This document shows positions 42,600 through 53,969 of a stretch of 64,000 nucleotides of DNA, piece by piece. The notes beneath the pieces were generated by a model. It searched no databases and had not been told where the DNA came from. It worked only from the letters and a program-made list of their open reading frames with translations. Every line of letters begins with the position of its first letter. The first letter of the stretch is position 1. This DNA is from Amborella trichopoda (Eukaryota; Streptophyta; Magnoliopsida; Amborellales; Amborellaceae). The stretch lies in contig NW_006494789.1 of NCBI RefSeq assembly GCF_000471905.2, forward strand, positions 9,066,469-9,130,468. Reading direction: 5' to 3'. The position numbers and the translations under genes were made by a program.

Positions 42600-43540
42600 A
42601 TTAGGCGACCCACACAATGGTCTGAGCTGCATGACCTTAAACTTCATAAGCATGGTCCATGTTGCACGACCTTAAACTGTACAGCCAAGGTCTAGTTGCA
42701 CTACCTTAAACTACATGGTTGGAGCTGCATCACCTTAAACTGCACCACCTTAAACTGCACAGCCATGGTCCGTGGTGCATGACCTAAAACTGGTGCAGGA
42801 CCTTAAACTGCACAACATTGGTATAGATGCACAACCCTAAACTGCATGGTCCAAACTATGTGACCTTAAACTATAGTGGAGGTCTAGTTGCACGACCTTA
42901 AACTATATAGTCCTAGTTGCATGACTTTAAACAGCATAACCACGGTCCAAGCTATATGACTTTAAACTGTAGTAGAGGTCTACTTGCATGACTTTAAACT
43001 GCATGGTCCTAGTTGCATGAATTTAAATTGTATAACCACGATCCAAACTATATGACCTTAAACCATAGTGCACATCCTAGCCGCATGACGTTTAACTGCT
43101 TTGCACAGGTCTTATGGGCATGAACTTAAATTTACCACCACACAAGTGCACACGCCCTTTACATGCATCTTCATGCACGTCTTCCCTAACCGACCCATCC
43201 GTATGCACGCACCACCTTCATTAACCCCACAGGAAATCCATATCCCTTCACTACCATTCATCATTCCCAGTGAGTCTCACCCGTGCTTATAAAACGGCAA
43301 GCCATCCCGCCATCCATACTTCTCACCCACCATTCATACATCATCCATCCTTCATAGGTAGCCTCGTGCCATCTCCTTAAAGGGAGTCAAAACCACCACC
43401 ATACTCACTTCATGGCCTCATCAGACAACCATCCATCTCCACTATGGTCCAGCTGTATGACCTTAAACTCTAGTGCACGTTCTGGCCACATGACCTTAAA
43501 AGGCTTCGTACAAGTCCTGAAGGCATGACCTTAAGCACAT
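42600..43540 (+). repeat. Satellite-like repeats in B5 3'UTR
   Basis: Units of CATGACCTTAAACTG(C/T)A, CCATGGTCC, AGTTGCA type at 42,600-43,130, and two more at 43,440-43,535. They are the reverse complement of the satellite units at 31,138-31,990 in B4. The unique segment 43,130-43,440 between them matches 31,230-31,560. Confidence 0.8.
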
Positions 43541-44801
43541 ATTCCCAAAAAATAACGGGCATGGTGTATACCTGGACAAGGGAACACCATGAGTAAAAAC
43601 GACGGATGGGCATGGTCACGAAACCATGAGTAAAAGAGTTTCATGAAATAAAAACCCGAGCATGGTGAAAATCCCGAAATGGCACCGTGAGTAAAAATGG
43701 AAAATAAGGGTGGATATGGCCGAAAGGTCATGGGTAAAGGAGCCTCGAATAAAAGAAAGTTGGCAAAACCGTCTCTATCGCGCCGCTTCCCTAGTCTAGA
43801 TGAAAATCCACAAAGGACACTAAGGCCAATAATTAGGTTGATGCAGCACTCACCTCAACAGGCGGCTTCACCCCACATTGAAGAGAAAAATCCTTGGTGT
43901 CACAAAACCGAACCAAAAAATACTAGCATCAAGAAGGATTCTGATAGCCTGGGTCCATTTAAAAGGACTTGAAAGACATAAGACTTACTAAGAAGGCAAG
44001 ACAAGTCTCATGAGGAAGAGCACTATTCCCACAAGGTAACTCAACACACTCTAAAATGCTAAAGATGCCCCATGAAGGCCCAAGTCAGCCAGAACTTGGA
44101 CTTGCAATGTAACGACACTGCTAGCAGGAGGTAGGGGTTATACCCACAGCTGGTCACCTCGATAAACTGAGGTATTCTTCCCACCGATTACAATCTGGTG
44201 CACCACGCAAATGGTCGCCAACCAAAGGCCCTTCAGCAGACCACCAACCACAAAACAAACACACTAAAAAATGCCAAAGACGCCCCAAGAAGGCCAAAGT
44301 AACGACACTGCTAGCAGTGGGCAAGGGTTATACCCACAACTGGTCACCTCGATAAATTGAGGTACCCTACCCAACCAAGTACAAGTTGGTGCACCACATA
44401 GATGGACTCCAATCAAAGGCCCTTTAGCAGACCATCCACAACAAACAAACCCAGACCAAAATGAGAAAAATTTCCTTCAGCATGCCACTCGACCGCTAGA
44501 CGGGCCTGATTCTGACCAACAAGGTCTGTACAAAATCAGCTGTCAGAATCACAATTAGTCCCTTGAGGGTGAGGACTTCAACAGGATCCCTCAAAAAAGT
44601 CCCTTCTCCCCCTAAATTTTCCATAGATGGACTTGTACATTTCATCCAAACCTCTGAGCATCTTAGCTATAGCATTGCGTGAATCTCCTAAGCATTCACG
44701 TGGTCTTATGGCTAGGAAGAAAAAAGTAATAAAGCCAAAGGAAATTTTTCAAAAGTTATCCTTCTCGCTTCTCTCAAAGCAGAACATTCGGTGGGTCAAG
44801 C
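43541..44801 (+). other. B5 3'UTR, LTR-proximal part
   Basis: Reverse-complement homologue of 29,970-31,137. It contains a near-duplicate pair at 44,080-44,230 and 44,285-44,440 (GTAACGACACTGCTAGCAG, then TTATACCCACA(A/G)CTGGTCACC), about 200 bp apart, not seen as a pair in B4. It ends GTGGGTCAAGC|TGTTTGAAG at the LTR start. Confidence 0.6.
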
Positions 44802-46117
44802 TGTTTGAAGACATTTTCAGCACCTTGGGTCTCTGATGCAGAATAAAAAGAGAAGCCGGTCAATAAAGCCTTGACATAATGTGGAATTCTTGATATTCTC
44901 ATTATTGCCACAGAACGAGTCAGAATGTTCTTAAGCACTTGAAAAGGATACCTGCCACATTTCGTCGCAATCCAACATGTTTAAGGCAGCGTAGACAATG
45001 AAACAATTTCAGAAAAATCAGCCTCTAACACCTTGAAATGGACCCCATAACTAGAACTATATTTTTGGTGCGTCAAATTTTTATAGGACCATCGCCATTG
45101 GATCTGGTACGGTCGAAAACCCCTATGGGTTAAGTTTCGGCTTAATCGGGCACTTTAGAACAAAGTTATGAGTAACTTACCCAAAAGAGGTAGGCTGCAC
45201 ACTATTCTCGTGTGGCCTCTCTGCACCAAATCACCATGAAAAGTTACTATTTTTATAGTCTCAGATAGTGACTTTCGGAGACCATATCTCACTCGTCTCA
45301 AGTCGGATCATGCTCAAATTTTGTGAGCGCATTTGTCTCGTCAAGATGAGCATTTTGATATGTGCCACGCCTTATGACGACGCCCGGGCAGGGAGAAAAG
45401 CCAGAGATAAGTTGCCGATCTGTGTAGAAAGTTTCAGGAAAATCAGCAGCGACCCGCCTCGCTTAAGCGGTCAAATCACAACGCTCGCGCATCGGATTGA
45501 TGCCTGTACAGTTCCATCGCGTGCATAATGTTTAGGGCTATCTTTGGTCCTAATCCTGTACATGATAAATGGTTGGATTTTATGCACAAAGGTGTCGAAG
45601 TGACTACAAATTCTGGCACTGAAATTTTAAATTCCGGCCAAAACTCCAAATTTGCAAAATCTTAGTCCAGGCACAAAACCGAGCTGCGTTTGTTGCCACA
45701 CAACTGTGACGGCATGCTTAGTGTGATCCAAAAAAGAAATTATGGAAAAACATCAAGATACAAGCACACTATTGATCTGAAATTTTCAAGATTCATCCAA
45801 ATTTCAAGACGCATGATAGTGGCTTAAAAACATGATCCATGGCTCGAAGTTGATATCAAATCGATCGCCATGTGAGCCCTATAAGAAAACAATCATCTTT
45901 CGATCAAACGGGCACCAGAGCAACCCCGGATCACTCATGGAAGATCACACACGTTCTAGGGTAACAAGAAGGACTGTTTTGAAATTGCATGAATTGTTAG
46001 GCGAGGATAAAACAGTCATTTTGCACCCATTTTTCGAATTTCTTTTAATTCAAAATGTTTGTAATTATCATCAATTGAGATAGATTTTTAGCATCTACCC
46101 ATGTTTGGGTCAAATTC

Positions 46118-46127
46118 TATAAATACA
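46118..46127 (+). promoter_or_regulatory. TATA box of LTR L6
   Basis: CTATAAATAC preceded by CTACCCATGTTTGGG; AATAAA follows 85 nt later at 46,203. Same spacing as L5. Confidence 0.75.
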
Positions 46128-46555
46128 TGCTAAACCTAATTGTAAAGGGTTCTGAGCTGATTCTCTAGCTGACTTAATTGTCCCTCAATCTTTCAATTGA
46201 TCAATAAAGTTCAAGTTTTTGCTTTGAGTTCGTGGGTGCGTCTTGGAGAGAGAGAGAGAGAAGAGAGAAAAAAAGGGTTGATACTCTATAGTAAGGTAAT
46301 TTTCCCTCTCCTTCTCTCGTATCTATCATCTGTCTCTCTCCTTTTCTCTCTCTTGCTTCCTCTCTCTATTCATTCTTCTTCTTTTTTCATCTTTTCTCTC
46401 TTCTTTGTGAACATGCATGACTGTGGCAGAGCCGTGCATGTCATCTTCTTCCTTCTCTTTCTCTAACCCACACGATGATGTCAATGCTGTGTGTGTCCCA
46501 TTCTCTCTCTTTCTTCTTCTTCTCGATCTTTCTCTCTGTTCCTCTCTAACAGAAT

Positions 46556-47290
46556 GTGCATGACGAGAGCAGCACCATGCATGAACCTCTCTTTCTCTAT
46601 CTTCTTCTCTATCTCACACACACGGCGATGAAATGGCATGTGCGTTTTCTTCTCTCTCATCTTCTCTATCTCACACACATGGTAATGGCAACATTGTGTG
46701 TGTTTTCTTCTCTCTCTTCTTCTCTCACACACACGGTGATGTCAACGTCGTATACGTGTTCTTCACTCTCTTCTCTATCTAACACACATGGTGATGGCAA
46801 CATCGTGTGCATTTTTTTCTCTCTCTTCTTCTCTATCTATCTCTCACACACGGTGATGGCAACACCGTGTGCATTTTCTTATCTCTCTTCTTCTCTATCT
46901 CACACACATGGTGATGGCAACGTCATGTGCATTTTCTTCTCTCTTCTTCTCTATCTCACACACACGGTGATGGTAATGATGTGTGTGTTTTCTTCTCTCT
47001 CTTCTTTTTATCTCACACACACAGTGATGACAACACCGTATGTGTTTTCTTCTCTCTCATCTTCTTTATCTCACATGTACGGCGATGGTAACGACATGTG
47101 TGTTTTCTTCTCTCTCTTCTTCTCCATCTCACACACACGGTGATGGCAACGCCATGTGCATTTTCTTCTCTCTCTTCTTCTCTATCTCACACACACGGTG
47201 ATGGAAACACCATGTGCGTGTTCTTCTCTCACACACATGGTAATTACAATGCCATGTGCGTTTTCTTCTCTCTCTTCTTCTTTTTTCTTT
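46556..47290 (+). repeat. 58-bp tandem hairpin array I, about 12 units
   Basis: Each unit has CACACACGGTGATGGCAACACC and GTGTGTG followed by a TTTTCTTCTCTCTCTTCTTC spacer. The clearest hairpin is 46,847-46,871: CACACGGTG and CACCGTGTG flank a 7-nt loop. Arms vary between units, often on both sides. The array lies in the transcribed leader, downstream of TATA and AATAAA. Related singletons continue to about 47,530. Apparent open frames (for example 46,556-47,143) simply follow the repeat. Confidence 0.9.
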
Positions 47291-48359
47291 TCTCCTTCTT
47301 TCTCTATTCTCTCTCTACTCTATATTTCTTCTGTCTTTCTCTATCTGAACATGCACAGCGATGACAATGCCGTGAATGAATCTCTTTCTCTGCTTTGTTC
47401 TCTCTGCTCTATCTTTCTCTCTGTCTCTCTCTCTGTCTGAACATGCATGGCGATGGCAACGTCGTGCACAAATCTCTCTTTCTATTTTCTTCACTTTCTA
47501 ACACACATGGCGATGGCAAAGCCATGCGTGCTTCTTTCTCTTCTCTTTCCTTATTCTTCTTCTCTCTTTTCTAATGTATTTCTCTCCCTTTTCCTCTTTC
47601 TTATCCTGCTCTTTCTCAATATCTCTCCTCACTTTCCTTTGCCATTGGTTAGGTGCTTATATCTCGCCCTCTGGATCCGGATGATCTGGCGGCATGTATC
47701 TCGAGTTTTGGAGGAACCCGAGACTTTGAGATTGCTCTCTCAAGAACCTCGGTTAAGAGTAAGGGTAGGTATACGAATCGATGAGAGACTCGGGCTGGCT
47801 CGTGCGGGCGCCCTCTTAGATCACAAAGAAAGTCCTACAACTGGTTCAGAATCACCTCCCTTGACCCATATTCTCATGTTTCTGCAATCACACACACATG
47901 GTTAATTTTATAAGACAAGTGAGCCGAAAGACCCCACCTTGTCTTTTTTGGTGAATGTACACAAGGCATGCACATTCCAAGGAGAAAAGAGAAGAAATGA
48001 TGAGATGAGGGTTGGGAGAAGGAAGATGAGAGAAGAAGAGGAAAAGAAAGAGACATTTGACTGAGTGACTAGCCTAGCACAGTGGCTAAATGGACATGAT
48101 GATTGACCTGGCGTGATAGCAAGACGGGCACGGTAACGAGACCGACACGGTGGCAATACTGCTCAACGATAGAACACCAACACCAATCAGCCAGACACAA
48201 CAGTAAGTTCGACAAGGGAGCAAGACAGGCATGGTAACTCAGACCGTCACGGCGTTGGTACTACTCGATGACGAGACTACTGTGACAATGCTAGACTTGT
48301 TGCTTGGTCAAATGAGAGCGGAAGAAGAAGAAGAAAGGGGGAGATAAGGGATAAGAAAA

Positions 48360-48650
48360 GCAGTGAGAGAAAGAAAGAAAGAAGAAGAGAGAAAGAAGAG
48401 AGGAAAAGAAGAGAGGGAAGCGAAGGGAGAGAAAGAAAAGAGTGAAAGAAGGGAGAGAAGAGAAGAGAGAAAGAAGAGGGAAAAACAAAGAGAGAGAAAG
48501 AAGAGGGAAAAACAAAGAGAGAGAAAGAAGAGGGAGAAAGGAGAGAGAAAAAGGAAGAGGGAGAAGGACGAGAGAGAAAGAAGAGAGAAAAAGGAGAGAA
48601 AAGAGAGAGAGAAAGAAGAGGGAGAAAGGAGAGAAAATTGAGAGAGAACA
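48360..48650. repeat. (GA)n/GAAAGA low-complexity tract in L7
   Basis: Plus strand is nearly all GAGAAAGAAGAG. Long frames on both strands here (Lys/Glu/Arg-rich on plus, Phe/Ser/Leu-rich on minus) are composition artefacts. A similar mixed tract spans 48,890-49,090. Confidence 0.9.
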
Positions 48651-49094
48651 TGGACAACGATGGACATTAGCCGTCCATGTTTGAAGAAGAGACAAGAATG
48701 AGAAAGACGCATCGTGCGCAATAATGAGAGTCATGATGCACAACATGGGAAAAGGAAAATTTGGATAGAGGCCCGGCACTCCACTCGGGTTAAGGCCCGC
48801 CTCACTGCGCATATTTCCAGAAGATAAAGAAAGGTTGAGAATGTCATACCCCGATGAAGAGCATCGTCGTGCACGACTAGAGTGGAGAGAGAAAATAAGT
48901 TAAGTGAAGGTAAGAAAGATAGGGAGGGAGAAAGAGGATTTTAGGAATGGAAGAGGAAAGGAAAGTAGAAAGAAGAAAGAAAAGAAGGGAGGGTGAAAGA
49001 AAAGAAGGAGCCGAAGGAGAAAGAAGGAAAAAGATAAAGAGATTAGGAAAGAGAGAAGAAGAATAAGGAAATAGGAGAGAAAAGAGGTACGCAT

Positions 49095-49790
49095 GGCATT
49101 TCCACCACAGTGGGTGTCAGAGAGAGAAGAAAATAGAAAGAGATATTCATGCACGACATTGCCATCGCCGTGCGTGTTATGACAAAGAGAGATAAAGAGG
49201 AAGATAGAGCATAAAGAGAATAAGGAAAGAAAGAGAAGAGAAAGAAGAAGAAGAGAGAATAAAACGCATACGACATTGCCATCGCCGCGTGTGTGAGATA
49301 GATAGAGAAGAAGAGAGAGAAGAAAACGCACATGGCTGTGTGATCACTGTGTGTGTGAGATAGAGAAGAAGAGACAAGAGAACGCGCACGGCATTGCCAT
49401 CGCCATGTGTGTGTGACAGAGAAAAAGAGAGAGAAGAAAACACACACGGTGTTACCGTCGTCGTGTGTGCAAGATAGAGAAGAAGAAAGCGAAGAAAACA
49501 CACACGACATTACCATCACCATGTATGTGAGATAGATAGAGAAGAAGAGAGAGAAGAAAATGCACATGGCATTGTCATCACCGTGTGTGTGAGATAGAGA
49601 GAAAGAGGTTCGTGCATGGCGCTGCCATTTTCATTCACATTCAATCAGAGAGGAATAGATAGAAAGATCGAGAAGAAGAAGAAAGAGAGAGAATGGGACA
49701 CACATAGCTCTGCCATTGTCGTGTGGGTTAAGGAAAGAGAAGGAAGAAGATGACATGCACGGCTCTGCCATAGCCGCGCGTGTTCACAGA
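49095..49790 (-). repeat. Hairpin array I in L7, about 11 units
   Basis: Plus-strand units of CGCACGGCATTGCCATCGCC, GTGTGTGTGAGATAGAGAAG type recur about every 58 bp. They are the reverse complement of the L6 array with independent arm changes, for example TGCACGGCTCTGCCATAGCCGCGCG at about 49,756 and GCACATGGCTG/ATCACTGTGTGTG near 49,330. Confidence 0.85.
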
Positions 49791-50075
49791 GAAGAAGAGA
49801 GAAAATCCGAGAAAAGAAGAAGAAAGAAAAGAGAGAGAAATAAAGAGAGAGAAGAAGAGAGAGAGAGACGAGAGGGGGAGAGAGAAAGAGAGAGATGAAA
49901 GGAGGAGAGAGAAAATTACTTTATCGAAAGTATCAACCCTTTTCCTCTCTCTGCTCTCTCTCTCCAAGGCGCACCCACAAACTCAAAGAAAAAACATGAA
50001 CTTTATTGATCAATTGAAAATCTGACGGGGAACTAAGCCAGCTAGGGAAGAAACCTTTACAATTAGGTTTAGCAT

Positions 50076-50085
50076 GTATTTATAG
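50076..50085 (-). promoter_or_regulatory. TATA box of LTR L7
   Basis: Minus-strand CTATAAATAC, identical to L6, with the minus-strand CCCATGTTTAGGCTCAATT block upstream and AATAAA (plus TTTATT) at about 49,990. Confidence 0.75.
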
Positions 50086-51384
50086 AATTGAGCCTAAACA
50101 TGGGTCTAAGCTCAAAAACTATCTCAATTGATGATAATTACAATTATTTTGAATTAAAATAAATTCTAAAAATGGGTGCAAATGATTACTTTGACCTTGC
50201 CTAACAATTCGTGGAATTTCAAGGCAGTCCCTGCTGCACCCCTAGAATGTATGTGATCTTCCATAAATGATTCGTAAATGCTCTAGTGCCCGTTTGATCG
50301 AAAGATGATTGTTTTCTTGTAGGGCTCAGCATGGCAATCGATTGATACCAACTTCGGGTCATGGATCATGTTTTTAAGCCACGATCATGTGACTTGAAAT
50401 TTGGATGATTCTTGAAAACTTTGGATCAATAGTGTGCTTGTTTCTTGATGTTTTTCCATGATTTCTTCTCTGAATCACACTGAGCATGCTGTCATGATCG
50501 CGTGGCAATAAATGCAGCTTGATTTTGTGCCCGGACAAAGATTTCATAACTTTGGAGTTTTGGTAAGAATTTGAAATTCTAGCGTCGGAATTGACAGTCA
50601 CTTTATTGGTTTCATGTACAAAATCCGATCATTCATCATGTACGAGGTTCGGACTAATGGTAGCCCTAGACCTTACGCACGTGATGGAGTTGGTCTCATG
50701 TCAATCAGTTGTGCGAATGTCGTGAGATGACTGCTCGAGTGAGGGGCGTTACTGTTGATTTTCCTGCAACTTTCTTCACGAATCGGCAACTTTTCCCTAT
50801 TCGGGCGTCGTCATGGGGTGTGCTATCTATATAAACGTTCGTCTTGACGAGACGAACACACTAACAAAATTTGAGCGTGTTCTGACTCAAGACAAATGAG
50901 ATTTAGATCGCAAAAGTCACTGTCTGAGGCCGTAAAAATAGTCACCTTTTATGGTGATTTGATGCAAGGAGGCCACACACGAATAGCATGTGGCCTACCC
51001 CTTTTTGGTATTTTACCCATAACTTTATCCTGGAGTGCCCGATTAAGCCGAATCTTGACCCATAAGGATTTTTGACCATACCGAATCTAATGACGGTGGT
51101 CCCACAATAATTTGAAGTACAAAAAATATAGTTATAATTCAGAGGTCCCTTTGAGGGTGCTAGAGACTGATTTTTTTGAAATTGCTTATTTGTTTGCACT
51201 GCCTTAGACATGTCGGATTGTGATGAAACTTGACAGGTGGAGTTCTGATGTGCTTTAGGAAGATTTTTACTATTCTGGGGTAATTATGAGACTGTCGAGC
51301 ATTCCACTATATGTCAGGCTTTATTGACCGGCTTCCTCTTTATTCCGCATCAGGGATCAAGGTGTTGAAAAATGTCTTCAAACA

Positions 51385-52275
51385 ACCATCTCTTCCTTCC
51401 TTTCTTTGATCTTTACTTTCCTTTCCTCGTCTCTTTCCTAAAATCCTCTTTCCTCCTCCTTGTCTTCATTGCCTTCACTCTAATCTCTTTTCCCTCTCTT
51501 ATCTAATCGTGCACGGTGATGCCCATCGCCAGGTATGATGTTCTCAAGTCTTCCTTTATCTTCTGAAAATATGCGCAGTGAGCCGGGTCTTAACCCGAGT
51601 GGTGGGCAGGGCCTCTGACCAAGTTTCCCCTTTCTCATGTGGTGCACGACGATGCTCATCGTCGGGCATGACATTCCCTTTTCATTCCTGTCTCTCTCTC
51701 TGTCATGGACGGTGAAAGTCCATCGCCGTCCATATTCGTTTTCTCTCCTCTTTCCTCTATCATGGATGGTGGAAGTCCATCGCCGTCCATATTCTCTCTC
51801 TATTTTCTATCTTATTTCTCTCCCTTCTTTCTCTCTCTTCTCTCTCTCTTCTTCTCTCTTTCTTTCTCTCTTTGCTTTTCTTATCCTCTATCTCCCTCTT
51901 TCTTCTCCTCATTCCTCTCTCATTGGACCAAGGGACAAGCCTAGCACTGTCACAGTAGTCTCCTCATCAAGCAGTACTGTTGCCGTGTCGGTCTAAGTTA
52001 CCGTGCTCATCTTGCTACCACCTTAAACTCGCCATTGTGCAAGGCTGGTTGTTGCTGGTGTTCTGTCATCGAATAGTACTGTCATCGTGTCGGTCTCATT
52101 ACCATGCCCGTATTACTACCACGCCAGGTCAATCATCATGCCAATCTAGCCACTGTGCTAGGCTAGTCACTCAATCAAATGTCTCTTTCTTTTCTTCTTC
52201 TTGGAAGTTCTTCCATCTCCCATCCCTCGTCTCATCATTTCTTCTACTTTCTCCTTCGAATGTGCATGCCTTGTG
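51385..52275 (+). repeat. Family B LTR copy L6, second part
   Basis: Continuation of L6 after the solo LTR. It holds two array II hairpin units (GTCATGGACGGTGAAAGTCC / ATCGCCGTCCAT, 51,703-51,806), a further one at about 51,640 (CACGACGATGCTCATCGTCG) and U5 sequence to CATGCCTTGTG. At 52,276 the minus-strand LTR L8 begins. Confidence 0.78.
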
Positions 52276-53149
52276 TGGTTAGGTGTCTCGATCTTGCTTC
52301 CCTGGATCTAGATGATCGTTGACACGTGTCTGGGGTTTGAAAGACCCCGGACCTGAGATTGCTCTCTCTAGAACCTCATTCACAGAACAAGGACAGGTGT
52401 CTAACTAATGAGAAAGAAATTTTCGATGTGAGCTAGGGCACCGACGTCTGTGACTTACTCGGGCTGACTCGTTCGGGTGCCCTCTTAGATGACGATGGAA
52501 AGCCTCCCAGCTGCTTTAGCTGGTTCGGAATCGCCTCTCTTGACTTGCACTCTCCTTGTTTTTTGCACAACACTACTATGGTTAATTTGTAAGACAAGTG
52601 GGCCGAAGGACCCACTCTTGTCTTAGGGCAATGCACCTTCATATGGATAAGAAGGTGAGAAGTTAGGGTGATGAAAAGAAGAGGGGACTCGATCAGGGGA
52701 TGTGACTAGCATGATAGTTGGACCAGTGCAATGACCAACTCGGAGTGGTAGCAAGATGGGCACGGAACTCAGACCGACATGACAGTAATATTACTCGAAA
52801 CTAAGGTCGTCATGACTATCCTAATCTGGTGTGGCAACAAGATGGGCATGGTAATCAGGACTAGCGTGGCGGCAATACTGCTTGAAAGCCAGACAACTAT
52901 GGCAATGTTAGACCGAGTCTACCCTCAGCCAGGTGAGAATGGAAGAGAATGATGAGAAGGCACGAGATGGCAAAGGGAAGAGGTCCCTACGGTGCTGGAC
53001 ACTGCTGCTCATTGTAAAAGGGGGCAAACAGTGAACTAAAAGTGGCATTAGATATTACAATGGGCAACGCAAGAAGGCAGCATGTCCCCTCGCGAGCGGT
53101 GATAACTTCTTATGAAGCACATGACGATAGTCATGGGACATAGAGAGGA

Positions 53150-53410
53150 GCATGCGCACGGTGATAGGCGCCGAGCGCACTAAGAAAGCTTGCGGACGGT
53201 AATAGGTATCGAGCGTGTAAAGAAAGCTCGCAGACGGTGAAAGGCACCGAGCGCACGAAGAAAGCTCGCGGACGGCGATAGGCACCGAGCATGTGAAGAA
53301 AGCTCGTGGATGGTGATAGGCACCGAGCAAAGGAAGAAAGCTCGCGGACGGCGATAGACACCGAGCACACGAAAGAAGCTCACAGACTGTGATAGGTGTT
53401 GTCGCGACCC
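53150..53410 (-). repeat. 39-bp tandem repeat in L8 (array III)
   Basis: CACCGAGCGCAC/CACCGAGCA landmarks lie about 39 bp apart between 53,171 and 53,366. Each unit contains AGCTCGCGGACGGCGATAGG. Confidence 0.88.
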
Positions 53411-53959
53411 CTCGCAAGCGGCGAATGGCATTGCCATTTACAATAGATGTGCAACAAGGGGAGACCCTTACAGGTGGCAATAAGTTTCGCCATCTGTGCT
53501 CTTCACTGAGATGTCGAGGGCACCTCTGCGTACGGCGATGAGCAGCACCATCTGTGAGCCCCGATGAGAGATGAAGATGAACGAACAGAAGGGGCGAGCA
53601 GTTCACATATGGTGCTGTCATTGCCATGCACGATCTGTGAAACCATAGGAGGGACAAGAGAGAAGACAGAGGCATGCACGACAATACCACTATTGTGCAT
53701 GGCGTCTGAGAGGAGTTCAGACGAAGAAGAAGAAGAAGAAGAAGAAGAGAGAGAAGAAGAAAAAGAAGAGGAAAATGAAAGAAAAAAAAGGAAGAGAGAA
53801 AAAGATTTACCTTGAGCCTACGGGTATCAATCCAAACATTTCTCTCTCCTTCCTCTCTCTCTCCAAATGTTACCCAACAATGAGAAGAAAGAGAAATTTT
53901 ATTAAGTAAAGTTCTCCTTAGTGAACGAATGAAGGATCTATGTACAATGGTAGTACGTG

Positions 53960-53969
53960 GTATATATAG
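53960..53969 (-). promoter_or_regulatory. TATA box of LTR L8
   Basis: Minus-strand TCTATATATA, with CCACCTATGTTTGGGC upstream and AATAAA (plus TTTATT) near 53,898. Confidence 0.75.

Larger units (their letters stand above)
44802..47645 (+). repeat. Family B LTR copy L6, first part (3' LTR of B5)
   Basis: It starts TGTTTGAAGACATTTTCAGC. U3 runs to TATA at 46,118, AATAAA is at 46,203-46,208, then a CT-rich tract and hairpin array I. At 47,645 a minus-strand solo LTR is inserted; the sequence resumes at 51,385. Confidence 0.85.
47646..51384 (-). repeat. Family B solo LTR B7/L7 (3.74 kb), inserted in L6
   Basis: The plus-strand left edge is TGGTTAGGTGC and the right edge CTTCAAACA, giving TG...CA termini. 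Flanking 5-mers are GCCAT (47,641-47,645) and ACCAT (51,385-51,389), a target duplication with one mismatch. On both sides the plus-oriented L6 sequence continues, so this LTR stands alone. It includes TATA (50,076), a GA-rich tract, hairpin array I (49,095-49,790), one array II unit (about 48,650) and the U5 end. Confidence 0.85.
39408..52275 (+). mobile_element. Family B copy B5: LTR - 3'UTR - LTR derivative without coding region
   Basis: The plus-strand LTR L5 (39,408-about 41,235) loses its end and runs straight into 3'UTR sequence (to 44,801) and then the 3' LTR L6. Primer site, gag and pol are all missing. It is inserted in the B4 5' LTR (left flank GTGGT, 39,403-39,407). Its 3' LTR is interrupted by solo LTR B7 and cut at 52,275 by B8. 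Resembles large retrotransposon derivatives that keep only LTRs and non-coding sequence. Confidence 0.75.

Noticed and set aside
46556-47440. Long plus-strand frames of the SSLSHTHGDGN type
   Set aside because: Translation of hairpin array I. The same array on the other strand in L7 gives equivalent frames.
48277-48812. Lys/Arg/Glu-rich plus-strand and Phe/Ser/Leu-rich minus-strand frames
   Set aside because: Produced by (GA)n low-complexity sequence within the LTR leader.
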